Positions 1 to 5,224 of a stretch of DNA of 5,688 nt are shown here, piece after piece. The stretch is from Pseudomonadota bacterium (GTDB lineage: Bacteria > Pseudomonadota > Gammaproteobacteria > Xanthomonadales > Rhodanobacteraceae): contig JAJXTX010000169.1 in assembly GCA_021783385.1 (NCBI GenBank), positions 1 to 5,688 of the forward strand. The letters run 5' to 3'. A program made the translations under genes and the position numbers. The notes beneath the pieces are model-generated. The model was not told the DNA's origin. It made no database searches and saw nothing but the letters and a program-made list of their open reading frames with translations. Positions within the stretch are counted from its first letter, which is position 1. Each line of letters starts with the position of its first letter.

Positions 1-54
1 CAGACTGGCCAGACGACGCTTGGTCATCTCGCTCTGGATGGATTCTGCAGTCAC
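1..54 (-). CDS. N-terminal fragment of the gene after ruvA (possibly Kup potassium transporter)
   Basis: Eighteen codons are visible, reading VTAESIQSEMTKRRLASL from a GTG at 54, and the gene runs off the left edge. GTG is preferred because a GGGAG ribosome-binding motif sits 8 bases upstream and because it lies only 4 bases after the ruvA stop, which suggests translational coupling. An in-frame ATG at 27 has a poorer, too-close purine stretch. The visible residues do not resemble a RuvB N-terminus. In Xanthomonas and Xylella I recall a kup-type K+ uptake gene between ruvA and ruvB, and a short polar tail ending in a KRRLASL-like stretch just before the first membrane helix would fit Kup. No transmembrane residues are inside the window, so the identity is inference. 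The existence of a coding start is fairly secure; the product is not. Confidence 0.5.
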   Translation of the reverse strand, partial: MTAESIQSEMTKRRLASL

Positions 55-58
55 TGGA

Positions 59-655
59 TCAGCTCCCGAGTGCGGCGCGCAGCGCCTTGCGGATGATGGT
101 TTCGGCACTGTCGCCCTCGGCGGCGACTTTCTGCACCAGCCGGGTCACTTCGACCGGCTTGTAGCCCAACTGCTGCAGCGCGCCGCTGGCCTCGCCGGCC
201 GCGTCCAGCGGCGCACCGCCAACCGGCATGGCGGCCCCAGGCAGGCTGGACAGGCCGTCGAGCCGGTCGCGCAATTCCACCACGATGCGCTCGGCGGTCT
301 TCTTGCCGATGCCGGGAATCCTGGTCAGCGCCGCCACGTCGCCGGCCTGTACCAGCCGCGCAAAATGCTCGGTGGAAACGCCCGACAGCACCGCCAGCGC
401 GATCTTGGCGCCGATCCCGCTTACCTTCTGCAGGTTGCGGAACAGCGATCGCTCGGCCTCGTGCAGGAAGCCATACAGCGCCGCGCCGTCCTCCTTCACG
501 GCGTAGTGGGTGAGCAGGATCACTTCCTTGCCGACCCCGGGCAGGTCGTAGATGGTGGACATCGGTGCCTGCACCTCGTAGCCGACGCCAGCCACCTCGA
601 GCAGCAGCCATGGCGGCTGCTTGGAAACCAGCGTGCCGCGCAGACGGCCGATCAT
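59..655 (-). CDS. ruvA: Holliday junction branch migration complex subunit RuvA
   Basis: RuvA binds four-way DNA junctions as a tetramer and loads the RuvB motor for branch migration during recombinational repair. The 198-residue product starts with the family signature MIGRLRGTL and is close to the usual ~200 residues. An OB-fold covers roughly residues 1–62 and carries the acidic pin Glu55-Asp56, which in E. coli RuvA shapes the junction centre. Two helix-hairpin-helix motifs follow (VSGIGAKIA around 78–86 and [12 protein letters not shown] around 113–124). A variable linker at ~134–152 leads to the C-terminal RuvB-contacting domain with the LGYKPVEV stretch (163–170). The ATG at 655 overlaps the ruvC stop as ATGA and has no clear Shine-Dalgarno, so translation is probably coupled to ruvC. 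An ATG at 670 would add five residues but does not match the family start. Identity is certain; the start is very likely. Confidence 0.98.
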   Translation of the reverse strand: MIGRLRGTLVSKQPPWLLLEVAGVGYEVQAPMSTIYDLPGVGKEVILLTHYAVKEDGAALYGFLHEAERSLFRNLQKVSGIGAKIALAVLSGVSTEHFARLVQAGDVAALTRIPGIGKKTAERIVVELRDRLDGLSSLPGAAMPVGGAPLDAAGEASGALQQLGYKPVEVTRLVQKVAAEGDSAETIIRKALRAALGS

Positions 656-1170
656 CGGCGCCGCCGCCATGCACTGCGCGGAATCCCGACCCGCGCCAAG
701 CTGGCGCGGGTGTGCGCATGTGTCACCGCGATCGCCAGCGCGTCGGCGGCATCCGCCTGCAGCGGCCCTTGCAGGCCGAGCAAAATACCGATCATGTGCT
801 GCACCTGGGTCTTGTCGCTGCGGCCGCTGCCGACTACCGCCTGCTTCACTTCCGTTGCTGCATATTCGTGCACCACGATCCCCCGACTGACCACCGCACA
901 AATCGCGGCGCCGCGCGCCTGTCCCAGCTTCAGCGCCGAATCGGGGTTGCGTGCCATGAACACGCGCTCGATCCCGCACTCGACCGGCTGATGGGTGGCG
1001 ATGATGTCACACAGCTCGTCAAAGATGCGTTTCAGGCGCAGCGGGAAGCTGGCCTCGGCCGCCACCGCCAGCGCGCCGTGGAAGACATGCGTCAATTTGC
1101 CCGTCATGCCCACGTCGATGATGCCCACGCCGGTGCGCTGGCTGCCCGGGTCGATGCCGATGATGCGCAC
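652..1170 (-). CDS. ruvC: Crossover junction endodeoxyribonuclease RuvC
   Basis: RuvC is the dimeric RNase H-fold nuclease that resolves Holliday junctions by symmetric nicking together with RuvAB. The product is 172 residues (E. coli 173). All four catalytic acids are in place: Asp7 in [10 protein letters not shown], Glu68 in GIERVF, and Asp140 and Asp143 in [11 protein letters not shown]. The conserved [16 protein letters not shown] block spans 72–87, and the tail is basic (WRRRR at the end). I chose the GTG at 1170 because it gives the family start (M)RIIGIDPGS. The frame stays open to an upstream GTG at 1212 that would add 14 residues ([10 protein letters not shown]…) with no family match. 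Neither start has a good ribosome-binding site. The gene lies 60 bases after yebC and overlaps ruvA by ATGA. Identity is certain; the start is likely. Confidence 0.97.
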   Translation of the reverse strand: MRIIGIDPGSQRTGVGIIDVGMTGKLTHVFHGALAVAAEASFPLRLKRIFDELCDIIATHQPVECGIERVFMARNPDSALKLGQARGAAICAVVSRGIVVHEYAATEVKQAVVGSGRSDKTQVQHMIGILLGLQGPLQADAADALAIAVTHAHTRASLARVGIPRSAWRRRR

Positions 1171-1230
1171 GACCGCGGCAGTGCCGGGGAGCTGGCTGGT
1201 ACGGCTAGGCACGCTGACCCGGCAAGCGCC

Positions 1231-1953
1231 TCACGCGGACAGCGCGGCATTGTGCGAGACGTCGCTGACATCGTCCAGCGCGTCGAGCTTTTCGAGCAGG
1301 TCGAGCAGGGTTTCCTGCGCCTCGCCGGACACCGCCACGCGGTTATGCGGACGCATGACCACGCCGGCATGCACCGAGACCAGCCCGGCCGCCAACAGCG
1401 CCTGCTGCACCGCCTCGAAATTTTCCGGCGTGCACAGCACAGTACTTTCGCCATGCTCGTTGACCACGTCGTCAGCGCCGGCTTCCAGTGCCGCTTCCAG
1501 CACCTTCTCCTCGGCCGCCGCGTCGCCGCCGGTGGCAAATACCAGCTCGCCGCATCGGTTGAACTGGAATGCCACCGAGCCACTGGTGCCGAGGTTGCCG
1601 CCGTGCCGGGTCAGCACGTTGCGCACGTCCGCCACGGTGCGCACCGGGTTGTCGGTGAAGCACTCGATGATCAGCGCGATGCCACCCGGGCCGTAGCCCT
1701 CGTAGCGCAGCTCCTCCATGTGCGCACCGCCGTCGGCGCCGGAACCGCGCTTGACCGCGCGGTCGATGGTGTCACGCGTCATGTTCGCCGACAGCGCCTT
1801 GTCGATCGCCGCGCGCAGTCGCGGATTGCCCGAAGGATCGGCGACGCCGGAGCGCGTGGCCACGGTGATTTCGCGGATCAGCTTGGTGAACACCTTGGCG
1901 CGCTTGGCGTCTTCGGCGCTCTTGCGCCCTTCGATGGACGGGCCTCTACCCAT
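1231..1953 (-). CDS. yebC: YebC/PmpR (TACO1) family protein
   Basis: The 240-residue protein belongs to the YebC/TACO1 family (DUF28). The family was long annotated as transcriptional regulators (PmpR). Mitochondrial TACO1 is a translational activator, and recent work on bacterial members points to a ribosome-associated role in relieving stalls at proline-rich sequences. Family landmarks visible are DAKRAKVFTKLIREITVA (15–32), EGYGPGG (85–91), DNPVRTVADVR (101–111), GGNLGTSGSVAFQF (118–131), and a C-terminal LEKLDALDDVSDVSHN (220–235). The N-terminus is MGRGPSIEGRK rather than the common MAGHSKWANIKHRK, a variant I associate with Lysobacterales and some relatives. The ATG at 1953 has only a modest AGG about 9 bases upstream. 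It precedes ruvC, the widespread yebC–ruvC arrangement, so it is probably cotranscribed with the junction-processing genes. Family assignment is certain; the molecular role in this organism is inferred. Confidence 0.95.
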   Translation of the reverse strand: MGRGPSIEGRKSAEDAKRAKVFTKLIREITVATRSGVADPSGNPRLRAAIDKALSANMTRDTIDRAVKRGSGADGGAHMEELRYEGYGPGGIALIIECFTDNPVRTVADVRNVLTRHGGNLGTSGSVAFQFNRCGELVFATGGDAAAEEKVLEAALEAGADDVVNEHGESTVLCTPENFEAVQQALLAAGLVSVHAGVVMRPHNRVAVSGEAQETLLDLLEKLDALDDVSDVSHNAALSA

Positions 1954-1990
1954 GACATTGCCTGCACTGTGATCGGATGACTAGCCGACA

Positions 1991-2019
1991 ATTTTACCTG
2001 ATTTCGGGCGCCGTGCCGG
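1991..2019 (-). promoter_or_regulatory. Weak promoter candidate upstream of yebC
   Basis: On the minus strand a TAAAAT hexamer at 1996–1991 could be a -10 box, with transcription starting near 1984 and a leader of about 30 bases before yebC. It is an A/T-rich island in otherwise GC-rich DNA. The hexamer 17 bases upstream (CCGGCA, 2019–2014) is a poor -35, and no extended -10 TG is present, so this is tentative. It would allow yebC-ruvCA to be expressed apart from the hydrolase and aspS. Confidence 0.3.
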
Positions 2020-2031
2020 TTAGCCCGGCAC
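2013..2031 (-). other. Hairpin enclosing the hydrolase stop codon
   Basis: GTGCCGG and CCGGCAC form a perfect 7-base-pair stem around a 5-base loop (plus-strand TTAGC). The TAA stop of the hydrolase (2022–2020) lies in the loop. No T-run follows on the minus strand, so it is not a standard intrinsic terminator. It could be a partial attenuator or an mRNA 3'-end structure, or simply a GC-rich coincidence. Confidence 0.35.
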
Positions 2032-2670
2032 CACCGCGGCGCGCGTGAAATGGCCGACCCGCAGGAACTGCGCCACCTGCTGCGCCACCTCGGCAGAAAA
2101 CAGCAGTCCGGTGTGATTGGTTTCCACCACGCAGTGATCGGCGAGACCGGGCAGCCGGGTCTCGTCCACCGCCACGGTGCCGTCGTGCTCGCCCGCGAAG
2201 TGCCCGAGCATGGCACCGAGGCCGAGCGGCGTGCAGCCGGCGATCATGCCCACCTCGCGCGGGCCGTCCCAACGCTCGAAGCCCTGCTGCAGCAGGTCGC
2301 GGTTGTGGCCCAGCAGCACCTCGCCGCCGCGGCCCCAGGCGGCAAAGCCGCGCGCCGCGGCGCTGCCTTTCAGCGGCGACCCCAGGCAGACCACGCGCCC
2401 GGGCGGCAAGCCCTCGGCAAGACAGGCGCGCAACGCCAGCAGACCGCCCAGACTGTGGCCGACCAGATGCACCGAGGCGGATTCCGATTCCGCTGCCAAC
2501 TCGGCCATGCGCACGCGCAGGCGCTCCAGGATGTGCTGCTGGGTGGCAGCCACGCTCAGGTAGTCGTAGCGGTGCACACGAAAGCCCGCGGCAATCATCC
2601 GCCGGTGCAGCAGGGACAGCGCGAAGCCACGCATCCACAGGCCGTGCAGCAGGATCACATGGTCGGACAT
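2020..2670 (-). CDS. Small alpha/beta-fold hydrolase (lipase/esterase-like)
   Basis: This 216-residue protein has the layout of a compact alpha/beta hydrolase. The N-terminal strand ends in an oxyanion-hole type HGLWM (9–13). The nucleophile elbow GHSLGG (71–76) places the serine at 73. The likely acid is Asp163 in EHDGTV and the likely base His186 in VETNHTGLL, so the triad looks complete. The pattern, with DHVILLHGLW and a second conserved LGSPLKGS block (96–103), resembles the triacylglycerol-lipase/PGAP1-like esterases often annotated only as 'alpha/beta hydrolase'. There is no signal peptide or membrane segment, so it is probably cytoplasmic, and the substrate cannot be told. The ATG at 2670 is the first Met in frame and has no strong ribosome-binding site (GGGG 11 bases upstream). 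It sits 107 bases after aspS and 66 bases before yebC on the same strand. It has no evident functional tie to either neighbour. Confidence 0.88.
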   Translation of the reverse strand: MSDHVILLHGLWMRGFALSLLHRRMIAAGFRVHRYDYLSVAATQQHILERLRVRMAELAAESESASVHLVGHSLGGLLALRACLAEGLPPGRVVCLGSPLKGSAAARGFAAWGRGGEVLLGHNRDLLQQGFERWDGPREVGMIAGCTPLGLGAMLGHFAGEHDGTVAVDETRLPGLADHCVVETNHTGLLFSAEVAQQVAQFLRVGHFTRAAVVPG

Positions 2671-2777
2671 GGCGATGATCGACCCCGTGGCGGGATGAAA
2701 GGAACGGCAGCAGCGCCGCCGGCAACCGCGCGACTCATGCCGGTGGCTGCGGACTCCGGCTCAGCCGCTGCACGGCC

Positions 2778-4550
2778 TCAGTGAGCGGTCGCAGCATCGG
2801 CCAGCACCTGCACGTGCAGCTCCTGCAACTGTAGCGCGGCGATCGGCGAGGGCGCATCCGTCATCAGGTCCTGCGCGCTGGTGGTCTTGGGGAAGGCGAT
2901 CACATCGCGGATCGACTCGGTGCCGGCCATCAGCGCGGCGATGCGGTCGATGCCGAACGCCAGGCCGCCGTGCGGCGGCGCGCCGAATTTGAGCGCTTTC
3001 AGCAGAAACCCGAACTTCGCCTCGGCTTCGGCCGCGCCGATGCCGAGCAGTTCGAACACCGCGCTCTGCATGTCCGGCCGATGGATGCGAATCGAGCCGC
3101 CGCCGATCTCGTTGCCATTCAGCACCATGTCGTAGCCGCGGCTCACCGCGGTGGCCGCATGCGTGCGCAGGTCGGCGATGTCGTCGATCTTCGGCGCCGT
3201 GAACGGATGATGCAGGGCCACGTAGCGCTGCGCCTCGGCATCGTATTCGAACATCGGAAAGTCGGTGACCCACAGCGGCTTCCAGCCATCTTCGACCAGT
3301 CCGCGATCCTTGCCAATTTTCAGCCGCAGCGCACCCATGAAGTCGGTGACCGTCTTCCACCCGCCTGCCCCGACGAATACCATGTCACCGCTGTGTGCGC
3401 CGGTGGCCGCCAGCAGCGTCGCCAGCGCCGCGTCGTCGAGAAACTTCACCACCGGCGAGTGGATGCCGTCGCGGCCCTTGGCCAGATCTTCCACCTTGAG
3501 CCACGCCAGGCCCCTGGCGCCGTAACGGGCGACGAACTCGGTAAGCGTGTCGATCTCCTTGCGCGACAGCGTTGCCGCGCCAGGCACGCGCAGCGCGGCG
3601 ACGCGGCCAGCCGGGTCATTCGCCGGCTCGGCAAACACCTTGAACTCGACCTGCTTCAGCGCATCGGCGACATCGACCAGCTCCAGCGCGATGCGCAGGT
3701 CGGGCTTGTCCGAGCCGAAGCGGCGCATCGCCTCGGCCCAGGTCATGCGCGGGAAGACGGCATCCAGCTCCACGCCCTGCACTTCGCGGAACACGTGCCG
3801 AATGAGCTCCTCCACGAAGTCCTGCACGTCGTGCTCTTCGACGAAGGCAAACTCCAGGTCGAGCTGGGTGAATTCGGGCTGGCGATCAGCGCGCAGATCC
3901 TCGTCGCGGAAGCAGCGGGCAATCTGATAGTAGCGATCGAAGCCCGCCATCATCAGGATCTGCTTGAACAGCTGCGGCGACTGCGGCAGCGCATAGAACT
4001 GGCCCGGATGCACGCGGCTGGGCACCAGGTAGTCGCGCGCGCCCTCCGGCGTGGCCTTGGTCAGGATCGGCGTCTCGATGTCCTGGAAGCCGCGCTCGTC
4101 CAGATAGCGGCGCAGCGCCTGCACCAGCCGGATCCGCTTGCGCAGCATCGCCTGCATCTCGGGCCGGCGCAGGTCGAGATAGCGGTAGGTGAGGCGCATC
4201 TCCTCGTTCGGATGTTCGTGCAGCGCAAACGGCAGATCCTTCGCCGCGTTGAGAATCTCGAGCGTATCGGCCAGCAGTTCGACCGTGCCGGTCTTGAGCT
4301 TGTCGTTGACCGCCAGGCGCTTGCGCAGCGTGCCGGTGACGCGCAGGCAGTATTCGTTGCCGATCTCGCCGGCCGTGGCGAACGCCGCCGCGTTGTCGCG
4401 CTCGATCACCACCTGCGCCAGCCCTTCGTGATCGCGCAGGTCGACAAAGGCAACGTGACTCTGCAGGCGCAGGGTGTTGACCCAGCCGCACAGGGTGACG
4501 GTCTGGCCGACCAGCGACTCATCGATGAGGCCGCAGTGATGCGTGCGCAT
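2778..4550 (-). CDS. aspS: Aspartate–tRNA ligase (AspRS, bacterial type)
   Basis: AspRS charges tRNA-Asp with aspartate using ATP. The 590-residue product has the full bacterial layout. The N-terminal OB-fold anticodon-binding domain (1–~105) contains Arg28, Phe35, Gln46 and Glu91 (equivalent to E. coli Glu93). The class II catalytic core carries motif 1 and the flipping loop ([19 protein letters not shown], 155–173), QSPQ (190–193), and motif 2 [16 protein letters not shown] (214–229) with Arg215. The bacterial GAD insertion lies at about 290–420. GGGSIRIH (483–490) and motif 3 GLAFGIDR (529–536) with Arg536 complete the core. The ATG at 4550 gives the family start MRTHHCG and has GGAG 10 bases upstream. 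The loop at 26–31 reads TLRLQS instead of the E. coli RRRDLG, so the residue used to separate discriminating from non-discriminating enzymes is atypical. Whether it also charges tRNA-Asn cannot be decided from sequence. Confidence 0.98.
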   Translation of the reverse strand: MRTHHCGLIDESLVGQTVTLCGWVNTLRLQSHVAFVDLRDHEGLAQVVIERDNAAAFATAGEIGNEYCLRVTGTLRKRLAVNDKLKTGTVELLADTLEILNAAKDLPFALHEHPNEEMRLTYRYLDLRRPEMQAMLRKRIRLVQALRRYLDERGFQDIETPILTKATPEGARDYLVPSRVHPGQFYALPQSPQLFKQILMMAGFDRYYQIARCFRDEDLRADRQPEFTQLDLEFAFVEEHDVQDFVEELIRHVFREVQGVELDAVFPRMTWAEAMRRFGSDKPDLRIALELVDVADALKQVEFKVFAEPANDPAGRVAALRVPGAATLSRKEIDTLTEFVARYGARGLAWLKVEDLAKGRDGIHSPVVKFLDDAALATLLAATGAHSGDMVFVGAGGWKTVTDFMGALRLKIGKDRGLVEDGWKPLWVTDFPMFEYDAEAQRYVALHHPFTAPKIDDIADLRTHAATAVSRGYDMVLNGNEIGGGSIRIHRPDMQSAVFELLGIGAAEAEAKFGFLLKALKFGAPPHGGLAFGIDRIAALMAGTESIRDVIAFPKTTSAQDLMTDAPSPIAALQLQELHVQVLADAATAH

Positions 4551-4602
4551 GCGCTTGGAACTCCGGGCCGCGTGGCGGCATCAGGCGTGAAAAAGACTGC
4601 AA

Positions 4603-4611
4603 ATATTAGCA
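4603..4611 (-). promoter_or_regulatory. Extended -10 promoter candidate for aspS
   Basis: Read on the minus strand, TGCTAATAT (4611–4603) is an extended -10 (TG-N-TAATAT) inside an A/T-rich island between fmdB and aspS. Transcription would start near 4596 and give a leader of about 46 bases. No -35 match exists at 16–18 bases upstream, which is tolerable for extended -10 promoters. It would let aspS be transcribed independently of fmdB. Confidence 0.45.
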
Positions 4612-4633
4612 CCGCCGCCGGGCGCCACCGCTC

Positions 4634-4945
4634 TCACTCGCCGGCGGGCGGACTCGGCTTGCTGGCGCTTGCGGCCGGCGCGGCCGGTGCCGCAGCTGCC
4701 GCGGGTGCTGCCGCGGGCGCGCCGCCACCGGCGTCGCCGGCCAGGTTGCGCTTCTTGTCGCCGTCCTTCTTGAAGTCGGTCTCGTACCAGCCGCTGCCGG
4801 CGAGGCGGAACGACGGCGCGGTCACCTGGCGGCGCAGCGCCGGCTTGCCGCACTGCGGACAAATGGACGGATCGGCATCGGACAACTTCTGCAGCCGGTC
4901 GAAGCTGTGGCCGCAAGCCTGGCAGGCAAACGCATAGATAGGCAT
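4634..4945 (-). CDS. FmdB-family zinc-ribbon protein
   Basis: This 103-residue protein starts with the FmdB/CxxC-zinc-ribbon signature MPIYAFACQACGHSFDRLQKLSD. The four probable zinc ligands are Cys8, Cys11, Cys29 and Cys32, arranged as two CxxC knuckles. Residues 39–58 (RQVTAPSFRLAGSGWYETDF) match the conserved stretch after the ribbon, and a basic patch (KKDGDKKRN, 59–67) follows. The last ~34 residues are a low-complexity Ala/Pro/Gly tail, GDAGGGAPAAAPAAAAAPAA and onward. FmdB was named from a putative regulator in methylotrophic amidase operons; the biochemical function of the family is unsettled. Its position just upstream of aspS is common in proteobacteria. The ATG at 4945 has GGGAAG about 9 bases upstream. 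It is 83 bases from aspS and probably the first gene of the leftward unit. Confidence 0.9.
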   Translation of the reverse strand: MPIYAFACQACGHSFDRLQKLSDADPSICPQCGKPALRRQVTAPSFRLAGSGWYETDFKKDGDKKRNLAGDAGGGAPAAAPAAAAAPAAPAASASKPSPPAGE

Positions 4946-4982
4946 GAACTGATACTTCCCGGACGTGGCATGGCGCTATTCG

Positions 4983-5002
4983 AGCCGCCGAGTATGGCGG
5001 CT
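4983..5002. promoter_or_regulatory. Inverted repeat over the fmdB -10 (possible operator)
   Basis: AGCCGCC (4983–4989) and GGCGGCT (4996–5002) are perfect 7-base inverted arms around a 6-base centre, GAGTAT. They cover the -10 box and probable start site of the fmdB promoter, where a repressor dimer could block transcription. The same symmetry could instead form a hairpin at the very 5' end of the transcript. GC-only arms make chance occurrence possible. Confidence 0.35.
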
Positions 5003-5018
5003 GGACCGGGCATTTCAA
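4991..5018 (-). promoter_or_regulatory. Promoter for fmdB (leftward)
   Basis: On the minus strand TTGAAA (5018–5013, five of six to the sigma-70 -35) is followed by a 16-base spacer and CATACT (4996–4991, four of six to the -10). Transcription would start near 4984, leaving a leader of about 39 bases before the fmdB ATG. It is placed as expected for the first promoter of the fmdB–aspS unit. Confidence 0.6.
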
Positions 5019-5026
5019 GCCAGTGC

Positions 5027-5060
5027 CATGCGGCGGCCGCACAGCCGATCATGCGGCGGC
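5027..5060. repeat. 11-bp direct repeat CATGCGGCGGC, 23-bp period, between the divergent promoters
   Basis: CATGCGGCGGC occurs at 5027–5037 and again at 5050–5060. The 23-base offset is close to two helical turns, so two proteins could bind the same face of DNA. Both copies lie between the leftward -35 (5013–5018) and the rightward -35 (5076–5081), where activator or repressor sites are expected. An inverted CCATGC/GCATGG pair (5026–5031 and 5059–5064) brackets them. A binding role is inference. Confidence 0.35.
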
Positions 5061-5075
5061 ATGGTCCGCGCCGGG

Positions 5076-5104
5076 TTGACACCAGCAACTTCGACGCCTA
5101 CTTT
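5076..5104 (+). promoter_or_regulatory. Promoter for the TonB-dependent receptor gene (rightward)
   Basis: A perfect -35 TTGACA (5076–5081) is followed by a 17-base spacer and TACTTT (5099–5104). The latter keeps the first T, the A at position 2 and the final T of a -10 box. Transcription would start near 5111–5112, giving a leader of about 113 bases before the ATG at 5225. The long leader holds a strong hairpin and leaves room for post-transcriptional control. Confidence 0.6.
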
Positions 5105-5184
5105 CGGTGTTAAGGAATTGTGAGGTGGCGCCATGTCTGGGCGACACCAATACGCGGTTAGCTGCAGGGATCATCTTTTGCAAC

Positions 5185-5207
5185 GGCGGCCAGCCGCGCT
5201 GGCCGCC
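5185..5207 (+). other. Strong 5'-leader hairpin before the receptor gene
   Basis: GGCGGCCAG (5185–5193) and CTGGCCGCC (5199–5207) form a perfect 9-base-pair, almost all-GC stem with a 5-base loop, CCGCG. It ends 5 bases before the GGGGA ribosome-binding motif (5213–5217). Only two Ts follow it, and the minus-strand exit lacks a T-run as well, so it is not an intrinsic terminator in either direction. It more likely affects translation initiation or mRNA stability. Confidence 0.5.
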
Positions 5208-5224
5208 TTCACGGGGAACATCAC

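Noticed and set aside
656..979. N-terminal extension of ruvA up to 979
   Set aside because: The frame stays open upstream only because it overlaps ruvC out of frame. The family start MIGRLRGTL at 655 and the ATGA overlap fix the real start.
20..991. Plus-strand open frame of about 323 codons opposite ruvA and ruvC
   Set aside because: Antisense of ruvA and ruvC, with no ribosome-binding site or domain support.
565..1980. Plus-strand open frame of about 471 codons opposite ruvC and yebC
   Set aside because: It mirrors two well-supported genes and shows no recognisable family. The composition is that of an antisense shadow.
1994..2725. Alternative minus-strand frame over the hydrolase
   Set aside because: It is a frame-shifted reading of the hydrolase gene, Arg/Ala/Gly-rich, lacking the GHSLGG motif.
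2671..2777. Promoter or terminator in the aspS–hydrolase gap
   Set aside because: The 107 bases hold only loose GCCGG/CCGGC pairing, no T-run and no recognisable -35/-10 pair on the minus strand.
2970..4937. Long plus-strand open frame of about 655 codons opposite aspS and fmdB
   Set aside because: It is the antisense of unmistakable aspS and fmdB genes. Long antisense open frames are expected with strong GC3 bias. Its product is rich in Arg, His, Gln and Ala with no domain motifs.
5185..5207. The leader hairpin as a Rho-independent terminator
   Set aside because: There is no run of Ts on either exit side. Only TT follows on the plus strand, and the minus-strand exit is GTTGC.
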